A DNA stretch of 64,000 nucleotides. Source: Lysinibacillus pakistanensis. Lineage in GTDB: Bacteria; Bacillota; Bacilli; Bacillales_A; Planococcaceae. The DNA lies in contig BBDJ01000011.1 in NCBI GenBank assembly GCA_001312325.1, forward strand, positions 62,001 through 126,000, given 5' to 3'. The notes beneath the pieces are model-generated. The model was not told the origin of the DNA and searched no databases. It worked only from the letters and a program-made list of their open reading frames with translations. The translations under genes and the position numbers were made by a program. The stretch's first letter is position 1. Each line of letters starts with the position of its first letter. This document shows, piece by piece, positions 42,009 to 50,219 of the stretch.

Positions 42009-42525
42009 CTAAAAATCATCAGAAGTTCCTTCGGTGTCCTTAGCAGCAGTTGCTTGTAAAATATTGAAGTACTCTTTTTCCATTTCTAAAAATTTAATGC
42101 TTAAGTGCAATCGTTTATTAATTTCCTCTAATGCATTGGAGATTTCCTGCATGGTGAACATTTTTGTTAAAAATATGTCGTACCAGCCAATATCCACGAG
42201 ATAATTCATTGTGGCAAAATGTGTTTCAATGGGTTTATCCTTTAATTCACTTTGTAAATCCGTAAAATGCTTAATGATTAAAAAGAAGATATAATTATTT
42301 AACTCATAATCATTTTCGAAATATTCAAGCTTATGTTGCTGAGCATATTCCAGCGAGTTCGCTAAATCATTGATCAATATCGTAATTTTGCGTTTACTAA
42401 ACTTTGGATAGTAATAGATGAACTTTCCTTGTTCTTTATCGATATAAAACTTTTGCTTCTTATTTATGGCATCAGCACTTTTTTTGAATATCCGCTAACG
42501 TTAATTTTGTTTCACGTTTTGTCAT
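42009..42525 (-). CDS. Tail assembly chaperone-like protein (frameshifted)
   Basis: ATG 42525 (AAGGAGC) gives MTKRETKLTLADIQKK, then after the A run 42479-42485 ADAINKKQKFYIDKEQGK and the remaining 122 residues to TAA... at 42009. About 172 residues, acidic and helical. The position between tail tube and tape measure is that of tail chaperones (gpG/GT type). I see no clear programmed-slippage extension. Assigned by position. Confidence 0.6.
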
Positions 42526-42594
42526 TTTTAAGCTCCTTTTATGTTCAATAGAAAGGTAGAGAATTTAATCTCTACCCGTTTTACATTAATTTAT

Positions 42595-43593
42595 TTAAAT
42601 AACATCTACGGCAATAGTTTCAACGAATGTTCCATCGGTTACTTCAATCATTGTTTGATCATTTGCTTTTGCGGAGGCACCTAACGTTACGACACCATCT
42701 GCATTAACACTTGCAATGGATGGGGCTTTTGATGTCCACGTTAAATCACTATTTTGTAAAAGTACATTGCTATAGCCTGCACCACGGATACCTAATACTG
42801 AAATACGTTGAGAATCACCGGCAACAGCAGAATCTAGAACTAGACGTGATGGATTTGCAGCTAGAGCAGTAAATTGTACTTTTTCCTCAGATAAATTTCG
42901 AAGCTTAATATATGCATAGTTTCCTTTTTTATCTGCAAGTGAGCTCCCTGCTAGAGAAGAAGATGCTACACCCTCGTGTGTCATTGAAATTTCAACGGCA
43001 CCATTCGGCTTGAAGTTTGGCACTTCAATAATAACTTCACCTGTTTTACCATTATTCGAACGGATATCTACATTTAATTCCATACGTACAGCCTTAGGGA
43101 AGGAATCAGCAGAGATTTCAATTGTATCCATCATCTCCTGAACAGCATAGACCACCTGTACTTCCTTACCTGCTAGTGCAGGAACCGTAATCTCTTTGCC
43201 AGCAGGCGCATATTGTGTGAATGTGCCGTTAAGCTGCTCAACATGAACCTGACCAATAGGTGTTTCGGCAAGCGTTCCTTTACCATTGGCATCAAGTAAA
43301 ATAATTTCGTCAGTGTAGTACTCAGCTAGTTGATGGTTGATTTCTGTACCGTTTTGTAAGGCGATATATGCTGTATCGAAAGCAGCATCTTCAATAGAGA
43401 ATGTTAGTTCCTTTTGATAGTTCAGTTCATATACCTTTTTAGAGCCTTTTCCAGCATGGATGGCCTGAGTTTGAATAGCCTGTGTCATGGATGAATTTAG
43501 TAATGTTTTACCATTTAAAATTAATTCATCTGTTAAGCGATCGAATAAACGAACATTTGCTACTGAAGTTAAAAATTGATTTTGTTGTGTCAT
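42595..43593 (-). CDS. Major tail tube protein with C-terminal Ig-like (BIG2) domain
   Basis: Intact, 332 residues. The N-terminal 200 residues are a tail tube type beta barrel (LTDELILNGKTLLNSSM ... KAVRMELNVDIRS); the C-terminal 85 residues are a bacterial Ig-like domain (ASVNADGVVTLGASAKANDQTMIEVTDG). Ig-like decorations on tail tube proteins are common in siphoviruses. It is the highest-quality uninterrupted gene in this block. Confidence 0.75.
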   Translation of the reverse strand: MTQQNQFLTSVANVRLFDRLTDELILNGKTLLNSSMTQAIQTQAIHAGKGSKKVYELNYQKELTFSIEDAAFDTAYIALQNGTEINHQLAEYYTDEIILLDANGKGTLAETPIGQVHVEQLNGTFTQYAPAGKEITVPALAGKEVQVVYAVQEMMDTIEISADSFPKAVRMELNVDIRSNNGKTGEVIIEVPNFKPNGAVEISMTHEGVASSSLAGSSLADKKGNYAYIKLRNLSEEKVQFTALAANPSRLVLDSAVAGDSQRISVLGIRGAGYSNVLLQNSDLTWTSKAPSIASVNADGVVTLGASAKANDQTMIEVTDGTFVETIAVDVI

Positions 43594-43634
43594 AAAAGAT
43601 TACCGTCCTTTTTGTAATTGTTTTTTTATTTTAA

Positions 43635-44388
43635 CTAGAGGCAAGCCCCAGTTTTTTTCATTTGTTGATCAAATGCTGATTTTGTGATAATAACATCCTC
43701 ATTTTTCTTTGGTTCCTCGATATGACTTAGCCAATGAGGAAGCTCATGCTCATTTTTAAATTCAACCATGCCCGAGTATCGAGCGTTGAGAATGGCATCA
43801 CTGCTTACCATATAGTCCATTCGAATTAATCCTTTATGGAATTGGTAAAGCGTTAATTGTTCAATTTCATGGTAGGGGAGTCCAGATTTACAATGGTAAG
43901 CTATTATTTGCTGCTCTAAGTCGGCCTGCTTTGTTTTTCTTTTTGTCATAAATGCCCGTGCTTCTTGAATGGCCTTTTTTGTATCTGGATCAATAAATTC
44001 ATCCTCTAAATCAATTAGATTTTGCTCACTAATTAAAGTTTTAATCTTATCAAAGTCACGTTCATGCAATGAAATGCCATTGACCGTTATCAAGACCATA
44101 CCTTTTTCATTGATTGAAATTTGTATGTCCTCAGTTTTAAAGACTAGGCGATATAAGGCAATTAATTTTTCAAGTAGGATATAGCCATCCTCGTTCTGCG
44201 CCATCGTAAGCAAAAACAATAAGTAAGACATTCTGACAATTTCTGGCTGCTGAAAGTCGTTTTTAGGTAAAAGTAAGCACTGTACAGCCTCATAAAATTC
44301 ATCTGCATCCTTCATTTTTACAGGGTAGATCGATAACCCTTTATATGTAATTGGTTTGCCAAACGCCTTTTTTTGTGACCATATTCAT
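43635..44388 (-). CDS. Tail morphogenesis protein, unrecognised (frameshifted)
   Basis: ATG 44388 overlaps the preceding stop (ATGA). After removal of one base from the T run 44368-44374 the N-terminus reads KKAFGKPITYKGLSIYPVKMKDADEF. About 250 residues, helix-rich, ending KKTGACL. It sits just before the tail tube gene, where tail terminator/completion proteins are expected, but the sequence looks more like the tail-chaperone/DUF type. Family not recognised. Confidence 0.55.
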
Positions 44389-44928
44389 GATTTAAATCCC
44401 ATAGGCTGTTGGCCAGAAGGCATGATGTAGGTCCAACGATAACCAACAAAGCCATTTGGAACAGTTGTTATTGGGAGTCCACTATGGAATCTTAAATCCC
44501 CAAATTCCTCAATGTCCTCCTGAAACAATACCTCATTTAGTACTTCACCAAGCCAATCTAGTCGAAAATCAATATTGTTGGCAGAAGCAGGGGTATAAAT
44601 ATCAAAGATATATTGCTGGGTGCTTGAATATGGGTTATCTGTAAATTGATTGATGCTTTTTAGATAATTTTTTTTGAGGTATACGTGAACCTGTGTAGAA
44701 ACAAATTCTACAAGTATTGGTTTCCAACGCTAAATCATTTGTTTTATCACCGATAACTAGTACATTTTGAAGAATATGATCTTTCTCAGGTAACTGTGAG
44801 ACATTCATTTTTAAAGGATCGAGAGGATCATCCTCTGTATCTTTGGGCATGTAGTATAGTAAACGGAGGAGCTTCTCATCATTTACTAATAAGTGATAAA
44901 ATTCATTTATTGTTTTTACAATTTTCAT
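44385..44928 (-). CDS. Tail completion-like protein (frameshifted)
   Basis: ATG 44928 (AAGGAGA). About 181 residues assembled over two breaks (near 44705 and 44670): MKIVKTINEFYHLLVNDEKLLRLLYY, then FVSTQVHVYLKKNY and later FRLDWLGEVLNEVLFQ, ending GYRWTYIMPSGQQPMGFKS. The layout (short helical start, then a beta sheet with a T..V.VYL strand) resembles phage head-tail joining/tail terminator proteins. A tail terminator is needed even in a headless particle. Confidence 0.5.
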
Positions 44929-45114
44929 TCTCCTTTATCCTCCTAAAGAAGAGTGCTATTTTCGAAGGTTTCAATATAGAAAATAACAATAGAATATGTA
45001 TTTTTTACATTAGTTTAAACATACAATCGGCATCACCTTCTTTCATGTATTAATAGAAGTTAGTCAAATGAGATCTTCTTCTTATTGATCCTCTATATTA
45101 TATGAAACCTTCAT

Positions 45115-45142
45115 TATGGGGCTGTAAACTGAACAGCCCCAT
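45115..45142. other. Perfect hairpin in the gap before the tail genes
   Basis: ATGGGGCTGT/ACAGCCCCAT with a 7-base loop. Neither side has a T run, so it is more likely an RNA processing or stability element or an operator than a terminator. The surrounding gap 44929-45175 holds only a weak minus-strand TATAAT (about 45103-45098). Confidence 0.4.
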
Positions 45143-45175
45143 TAGAAAATTTCATATTTTGTATTAATTCATTTA

Positions 45176-45352
45176 TTAGGTAAAATCCTCTTCCACATCT
45201 TCAATCCCAAAGCTAATTGCTTCAAAATAGGAGATACCTGAAAATGTGTTATGTCTGCTAGAGCCTTTTGCCATCTCTTTCAGCTTATGATGAGAAAGCA
45301 CGTAATTATCCTGTAAACGATGTGGCGTATTATGATTTCTTAATAATTTCAT
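45176..45352 (-). CDS. Small phage protein, 58 residues
   Basis: Complete short ORF on the minus strand: begins MKLLRNHNTPHRLQD, ends EDVEEDFT. Its ATG overlaps the repaired stop of the upstream gene (ATGA), indicating translational coupling. Basic N-terminus, acidic C-terminus; unrecognised. Confidence 0.6.
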   Translation of the reverse strand: MKLLRNHNTPHRLQDNYVLSHHKLKEMAKGSSRHNTFSGISYFEAISFGIEDVEEDFT

Positions 45353-45653
45353 AATTTGCCTGCTTCTTTTATGACGCTTTTTTTGCTTCTTTTATATACG
45401 CTAAATTTTCTTGTTCTAGTAAAAGTTCATCCCTAGTAAAATATCCTTTTGTTATGTAATAGGCAAGCATGTCTAAAATAATAGTAGTATGATAGGTTTG
45501 AGCAGTTATACTGAAATAGTCATCTAATGTGATCTCTTTGCCTCGGTAAACCACTTTTTCTTTTTCTAAAAGCGTTTGTATGTATTGAACTCTGTCTTCA
45601 ATAGGAAGTTCCATTCGCAATTCAATGATTAAACTAGGTAATTGTAATTTCAT
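45349..45653 (-). CDS. Small acidic phage protein (frameshifted at its end)
   Basis: ATG 45653; MKLQLPSLIIELRMELPIEDRVQYIQ ... YFTRDELLLEQENLAYIKEAKK. The T run 45377-45383 disrupts the end; removing one base gives SVIKEAGKL and a TGA that overlaps the next start. About 101 residues, helical. Located between the candidate activator and the tail genes; function unknown. Confidence 0.6.
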
Positions 45654-45666
45654 ATTATTTCTCCTT

Positions 45667-46226
45667 CTACCTATTAGGTTGGCTAGTGCAGGGTAAAATC
45701 CACTTTTTTTCGCCCAGGTCTATTTTTTTACATTTTTTTGCATTGTGAATGGAGAAGATCTTTACTGCTGCTATTGACACTAAAAAATTCATCTGTCGCA
45801 GGGAGGATATCTTTACATTTACTACAGCTTTTTGTTTTTAAATGCAACTTGTTGATATAGGTAGCTTTGCGCCATTGTCGATCGTTTTCTTGTTTTATTC
45901 GTAAACAAATCGTGTTAAATTTACTTCCTACTGTTTTAACAGGTATTCCTAAAATTTTACCTATAGTATAGTAAGAATAGTCTTTAGCAATATAATGAAG
46001 TAATTTAATTTGTTCTTTATTTAAGGACTTTTTTAATTAATTCATCTAAATCAGCAAATAGGCTAATAACTTCTGTGTTTAATTTCAATGAATTGGTCGC
46101 GCATGCCCCTTGATTTAAGCTGGTATCATCAATAGAGCCTCTAAAAGTTAATAGTTCTTTAATAACGATTACATCTGATAACACAAGTTGTCTATACTTT
46201 GTATCCTTATAAGTTTGATACGCCAT
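45667..46226 (-). CDS. Candidate late activator: HTH plus zinc-ribbon protein (frameshifted)
   Basis: First gene of the minus-strand tail operon, ATG 46226 with GGGGGATG. N-terminal about 65 residues, a sigma-like/HTH region (LNKEQIKLLHYIAKDYSYYTIGKILGIPVKTVGSK), then a C-terminal metal site CSKCKDILPATDEFFSVN and, after a second A-run break, SQCKKCKK: the CxxC-F-CxxC pattern of small zinc ribbons. About 186 residues. Breaks near 46026-46032 and at 45730-45736. Position at the head of the structural genes suggests a transcription activator for them (inference). Confidence 0.6.
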
Positions 46227-46350
46227 TACTACATCCCCCTTTATTTTTATACTTTAGCCTATTATAATTCAATTTAAAAATAAATCAATATTTTAAATTA
46301 ATTTATCTATTAAATTTTGAGAATTAATTTAAATGAAATAATTTAAAAAT

Positions 46351-46392
46351 TTACAAATTGAAATTGATTATGCTACTATTGACTATAGTCAA
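46351..46392 (+). promoter_or_regulatory. Promoter and palindromic operator in the divergent control region
   Basis: TTACAA (46351-46356), 17 bases, TACTAT (46374-46379), directly followed by the perfect 14-base palindrome TTGACTATAGTCAA (46379-46392) covering the expected start site. The rest of the 46227-46412 intergenic space is extremely AT-rich with several TTTAAATT-type inverted repeats. A site for the MrpR-like repressor or the DGQHR-like protein is plausible. Confidence 0.55.
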
Positions 46393-46412
46393 AAATAAGG
46401 GAGCGTGTAGAG

Positions 46413-47729
46413 GTGAGAGTTGGCAAAACGAAAGAATTATTAATTGAACAAATAAAAGCTAGAATTCCTCTGTTAGTGCAGCATAATGGGATTTTAGATG
46501 AGATTGCCATACAGCTTAATAAATATAACATAAGCTTAGGCAATATTATTGAACTGATAAATGATCACAATAAACTAATAGAGGCACAGCTACAGGAATT
46601 ACTATTGCTTGGTGAACAGCTTCATTTAAAGTTTGCAGATAGTGACCAAGACTGGATCAAAGAATGGCTCAATCCTTCAGAAATTAAAGAGCTGAGATTG
46701 TACATAAAAGAATCACCTTACGATGAAATTATCACTTTACCTTATACTTTCGAGAACGTTATAAAAACAGGGCACAATGAATATGCAGCAATCGTCCCTA
46801 ATTCAATCATCGGTAAGCTGTGGATGAGTGGGATTACCATGTATAATCCTAATATTCAGCGACAGGCAAAAAAGAAGAGAGTTAAAAACGAAATAATAGA
46901 GGTTATGAATTTAAATCCTAAATCTTTGCGCGAGATTGAAAAGCAAACTTTAGATGGTGATTTAATAACTTCTACACTACGCTATAATGCCAAGGTTGGT
47001 ACCGGGGAAGATGGAGTTGAATTAATTTATGATGATAGAGAAAAATCGCTCACATTATTAGAGGGCACACAAATAGATGTTTTAGATGGTGCGCATCGAA
47101 CATTCTCTATCTATAATGCCTATATGAAGAAGGTTGATTTGGAAGGGAATATGATCGTAATTTTTTCGAATATGACGGAGGCACAATGTAAAAGAGTTCA
47201 GGTCGATATGGCAAAAGCCAATCCAATACCTAAACCGAGATTACGGGAGCTAGCAAAAGATAAATTAGCGGATGAGGTTGTGATTGAATTAAAAGCGGAT
47301 GGTGAATTAAAGGGAAGAATTACCTCCAATTCAAATGTTAAATATTCATATGGGGAAGTTGTTACTTTCTCGGAATTGTCGGATGCCATCGATCATAGCT
47401 TCCAACTAGAGAATCGTCTAGAAGTCATCGAGGTTGCGAAGGTGATAAATGATTATATGATGTATCTTTTCGCCTATTATAAATCAAATTTATCAGATAA
47501 AAACTCTTTAATGTTTAAAAGTAGAATGTTTATAGGCCATATTGAATTAGCGGCAAGAATGTTTGAGCATACAATTCCGTTTGATAATTTACGTCAATAC
47601 CTCAATAAAATCGACTTTTCAACAGATAATCCATTATGGGAGGAAATTGGAATTCTTAAATATGGCAGCATGAGCGCGCGTAGCAGAACTAAAATTCAAA
47701 CAGTATTTCAACATTTACTAAAAGAATGA
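46413..47729 (+). CDS. DGQHR/DndB-like protein of the element (possible YopQ counterpart)
   Basis: Intact, 438 residues, starting with GTG 46413. The N-terminal third is helical. The centre contains IVPNSIIGKLWMSGITMYNPNIQRQ and VLDGAHRTFSIYNAY, which resembles the DGQHR motif of DndB-like and ParB/Srx-fold proteins. No catalytic metal motif. It is followed ten bases later by the MrpR-like gene, an arrangement like yopQ-yopR in SPbeta, so it may be the YopQ equivalent (positional inference; I cannot align to YopQ here). Confidence 0.55.
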   Translation: MRVGKTKELLIEQIKARIPLLVQHNGILDEIAIQLNKYNISLGNIIELINDHNKLIEAQLQELLLLGEQLHLKFADSDQDWIKEWLNPSEIKELRLYIKESPYDEIITLPYTFENVIKTGHNEYAAIVPNSIIGKLWMSGITMYNPNIQRQAKKKRVKNEIIEVMNLNPKSLREIEKQTLDGDLITSTLRYNAKVGTGEDGVELIYDDREKSLTLLEGTQIDVLDGAHRTFSIYNAYMKKVDLEGNMIVIFSNMTEAQCKRVQVDMAKANPIPKPRLRELAKDKLADEVVIELKADGELKGRITSNSNVKYSYGEVVTFSELSDAIDHSFQLENRLEVIEVAKVINDYMMYLFAYYKSNLSDKNSLMFKSRMFIGHIELAARMFEHTIPFDNLRQYLNKIDFSTDNPLWEEIGILKYGSMSARSRTKIQTVFQHLLKE

Positions 47730-47738
47730 GGTGTAAAA

Positions 47739-48727
47739 ATGATCCTAAAAGATAATGTTTTTAATAAAGATATTAAAGAATGGTATTTAACTTCATTAGA
47801 TATCCAAGAAAATAGTTTAACTACTTATTTATCATTATTTAATAAAGCAACCGTACTCGAAAATCAAAAAAATAAAGATATATTTGATATGAATAAGGTA
47901 GAACTTGAAGAGTTATTTTACAGCTTGAAATCGCCTAGTCCACAATCTTTAAGTGCATCAATTGGTTTTATCATCAGATATATAGAATGGGCAATTGCCA
48001 ATGGCTATACGAATAATCGTTCACAACGGCTTCCTACCAGCATTACAATGGAATATTGCAGTACATTTGTCTATAAAGCAGCCATTATTCGCTATACTAG
48101 AGAGCAATTGTTTAGCTATATGAACCTGTTTGATGACCAAAGACATGCTGTATTTCTTCTCTGTTTATTTGAGGGAATTAAGGGGGAGGGCTACAGTGAA
48201 ATCTTAAATTTAAAAATGGCTGATTTAGAAAAAAAGCAATGGGGTATACTTGGCAAAGCTGACGAATAATAAGGGCTATAGCAGGGTTATTGAAATTTCC
48301 GATGAGTCTATTGGAGGCTAGAAAAATTAGATAAGATTTCCTCTACAAGTATGAAGCCAAAACAGGGACAAAAATATTTTCCGATAGTACTTATATTTTT
48401 AAGAAGGCAAATGCAAAGAGTGAGGATATCCAATTAAGGGCATCCTTTGGCAATAGAGCATTGGATTTAGCGAAAGTAATCTTTGATAATCATAATTTAA
48501 TTGCAAGTACAATTCAGGCATCAGGAATGATGTGGTATATTTGGGAATTGGTTCGCCAAAATGAGATAAAAATCGTCAATAAAGAAATATTAGAGAAGGT
48601 TGCAAGTAAATATGATACTGGGTATGTGGATAAAAATAACCAGTATGTTAGTTTTTCTATACTTCGGCATAAAATAGACCTAGATTTTATAAATACAAAT
48701 TATGGACAGATAATAATGGACGTTTAG
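47739..48727 (+). CDS. MrpR/YopR-like tyrosine-recombinase-fold repressor (possibly broken)
   Basis: About 325 residues. The N-terminal SAM-like core-binding domain is LTTYLSLFNKATVLENQKNKDIFDM with SASIGFIIRYIEWAIANGY; then a degenerate catalytic-domain fold (AVFLLCLFEGIKGEGYSEILNLKMADL), and after 48340 IQASGMMWYIWELVRQ. The recombinase catalytic Arg/His/Tyr set is not apparent. This matches the SPbeta master repressor MrpR, an integrase-fold protein that lost activity. Three frame breaks lie within 48245-48340 and not in long homopolymers, so real inactivation is possible. Confidence 0.6.
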
Positions 48728-48752
48728 AACTGGTTAATACCAGTTTTTTTTA
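48727..48752 (+). terminator. Terminator after the repressor gene
   Basis: AACTGGTTAATACCAGTT followed by a run of T, overlapping the last base of the repressor stop. Confidence 0.85.
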
Positions 48753-48805
48753 TTTTCATAGAATACTCCATTCTAAATAATTGTAAATATTCTCTAAAAA
48801 TAAAC

Positions 48806-48835
48806 TTGAAAACGAACAGATGTTCGTGATAGAAT
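48806..48835 (+). promoter_or_regulatory. LexA (SOS) box inside a SigA promoter
   Basis: TTGAAA (48806-48811), 18 bases, TAGAAT (48830-48835). The spacer contains CGAACAGATGTTCG (48813-48826), a perfect match to the Bacillus LexA box CGAACN4GTTCG. LexA binding would block the promoter; DNA damage would open it. It drives the ORFs from 48892 on. Confidence 0.85.
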
Positions 48836-48891
48836 GAAAACAAGCTAATTTTGTATGGAGTCGGTCCGCGCAAATTAAAAGGGGGATGTAA

Positions 48892-49352
48892 ATGAATGTA
48901 AGAGAAACAACGGCAGTAATAGAATTAGTGCTTTACAATGATCGAGATATCTCCGATGAGCTAATGAGAGATTTCTACGGCGGTATAACGAATGTGATTT
49001 TAAATGATGAAGGAGGACATGCTCTCGAATGCCAATGTATGGATAGTTCAGTAACTAGTTTAATACTGATGGATAAACAAACGGAGGAGGAGGATCAATT
49101 AATAAAGGAGATAGGGGATAAAAAAATTTATTTATAAAAATCACCAATTGGGAAATCCATTTTGACAGCTTAGTGCAATTAGATGCAGATCAGGAAAATA
49201 TTTATTATGTTGTCGAATTTCAAAATATTATTTATTTATACAATGGAATACAACGAAAATCTATTATTGATAAAACGATCACATCTTTGAGAAGTCTTAA
49301 AGAATATTTAGATAAACACTACCCTGCCTATAAAATTCTCGAAAGGTTATAA
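48892..49352 (+). CDS. First SOS-controlled ORF of the element (frameshifted)
   Basis: ATG 48892 behind AAGGGGG, 57 bases after the LexA-box promoter. The first part runs to position 49137 (MNVRETTAVIELVLYNDRD ...). After the 7-A run 49121-49127 the adjacent frame continues NLFIKITNWEIHFDSLVQLDADQEN to TAA 49350-49352, about 153 residues in all; the two could also be separate ORFs. Acidic, beta-rich, no family recognised. Being the first product of SOS induction, it is the best candidate for an antirepressor. Confidence 0.5.
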
Positions 49353-49394
49353 AGAGCAACGTTGGGAGAAATCTAAAAAAATGAGGTGTTACGC

Positions 49395-49556
49395 TTGGAC
49401 AAGCTTTTAATGAAAGAATTAGCATCTGAGATTGTCGAGCAATCGAGGGGAAGAATTAGCATGTTAGAGGCAGAAGCACTTGCAATTGTTTCCATCAGTA
49501 AGATGAAAAATTGTACGTCGACAAACTATAAGGAAAAAGTCATTCAAAAAAAATAA
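49395..49556 (+). CDS. Small ORF, 53 residues
   Basis: TTG 49395 with GAGGTG six bases upstream; MDKLLMKELASEIVEQSRG ... VIQKK. Helical and charged. Same strand and spacing as the other SOS-operon genes. Unrecognised. Confidence 0.55.
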   Translation: MDKLLMKELASEIVEQSRGRISMLEAEALAIVSISKMKNCTSTNYKEKVIQKK

Positions 49557-49631
49557 TTCATACCTACGCATAGAGCCTTTTGCTAAAACTATTTAGATAA
49601 ATTAATTAAAAAATACAAAGGAGAGATAAAT

Positions 49632-49925
49632 ATGGAGAAAATAATTTTAACGGAGATGAAACAGGTAATGAAAGATTTTGGGGAAGTTTTTAGTATGATC
49701 AATCAAGGAAAAGTATTCGAAAATGAAACAAATGTAAAGGAATGTATCAATAAGTGTAAAAAGCTTCAATTGGAATTGATGGATTCTATTAGATTAATTG
49801 AATTAACATTTATGGAATTACAAACGAAGCGTGATCAAGCACTATTAGCTACTGAGTCTGATAGTGAATCAAAGCTTAGGCAGCTAGATGACCTTTTGTT
49901 AGCAATCAATAAAAAAACAACATAG
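49632..49925 (+). CDS. Hypothetical helical protein, 97 residues
   Basis: Intact; ATG 49632 with AAAGGAGAG. Mostly amphipathic helix (KECINKCKKLQLELMDSIRLIELTFMELQTKRDQ), two cysteines. Unrecognised; part of the SOS-driven set. Confidence 0.6.
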   Translation: MEKIILTEMKQVMKDFGEVFSMINQGKVFENETNVKECINKCKKLQLELMDSIRLIELTFMELQTKRDQALLATESDSESKLRQLDDLLLAINKKTT

Positions 49926-49966
49926 TTTATCATACTATGCATCATTTAATGAAGGGAATGAGTTAA

Positions 49967-50149
49967 ATGAGTACTGTAAAGAATGAACATACAAAGGGTT
50001 TCAAGGTTGATTGTCTTGCGATGGCATTAGCTTATAAGGAGATGGGGGATTTGAATTTAACGATTGCAAAGGAAATGGATTATCTGGAGTGGGAAGCGAT
50101 AAGAATTATTGAGTCATTTTTAGAGAAAATGAATGCACTAGAGATTTGA
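49967..50149 (+). CDS. Hypothetical protein, 60 residues
   Basis: Intact; ATG 49967 with GAAGGGAATG. Sequence MSTVKNEHTKGFKVDCLAM ... ALEI, a short helical protein. Unrecognised. Confidence 0.6.
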   Translation: MSTVKNEHTKGFKVDCLAMALAYKEMGDLNLTIAKEMDYLEWEAIRIIESFLEKMNALEI

Positions 50150-50219
50150 TAAATTATACATACTTAGTAACTATGAAAAATACATATTCAATAATTAAAA
50201 ATATAGTTGGAGTTAACTT

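Noticed and set aside
42009..42525. Programmed -1 frameshift in the tail chaperone gene
   Set aside because: The break is in a 7-A run near the N-terminus and is of the same +1 type as elsewhere in the window; programmed tail-chaperone slippage occurs near the end of the first ORF.
48240..48727. Separate integrase gene
   Set aside because: It continues the upstream MrpR-like ORF after frame repair, and I see no catalytic tyrosine-recombinase set.
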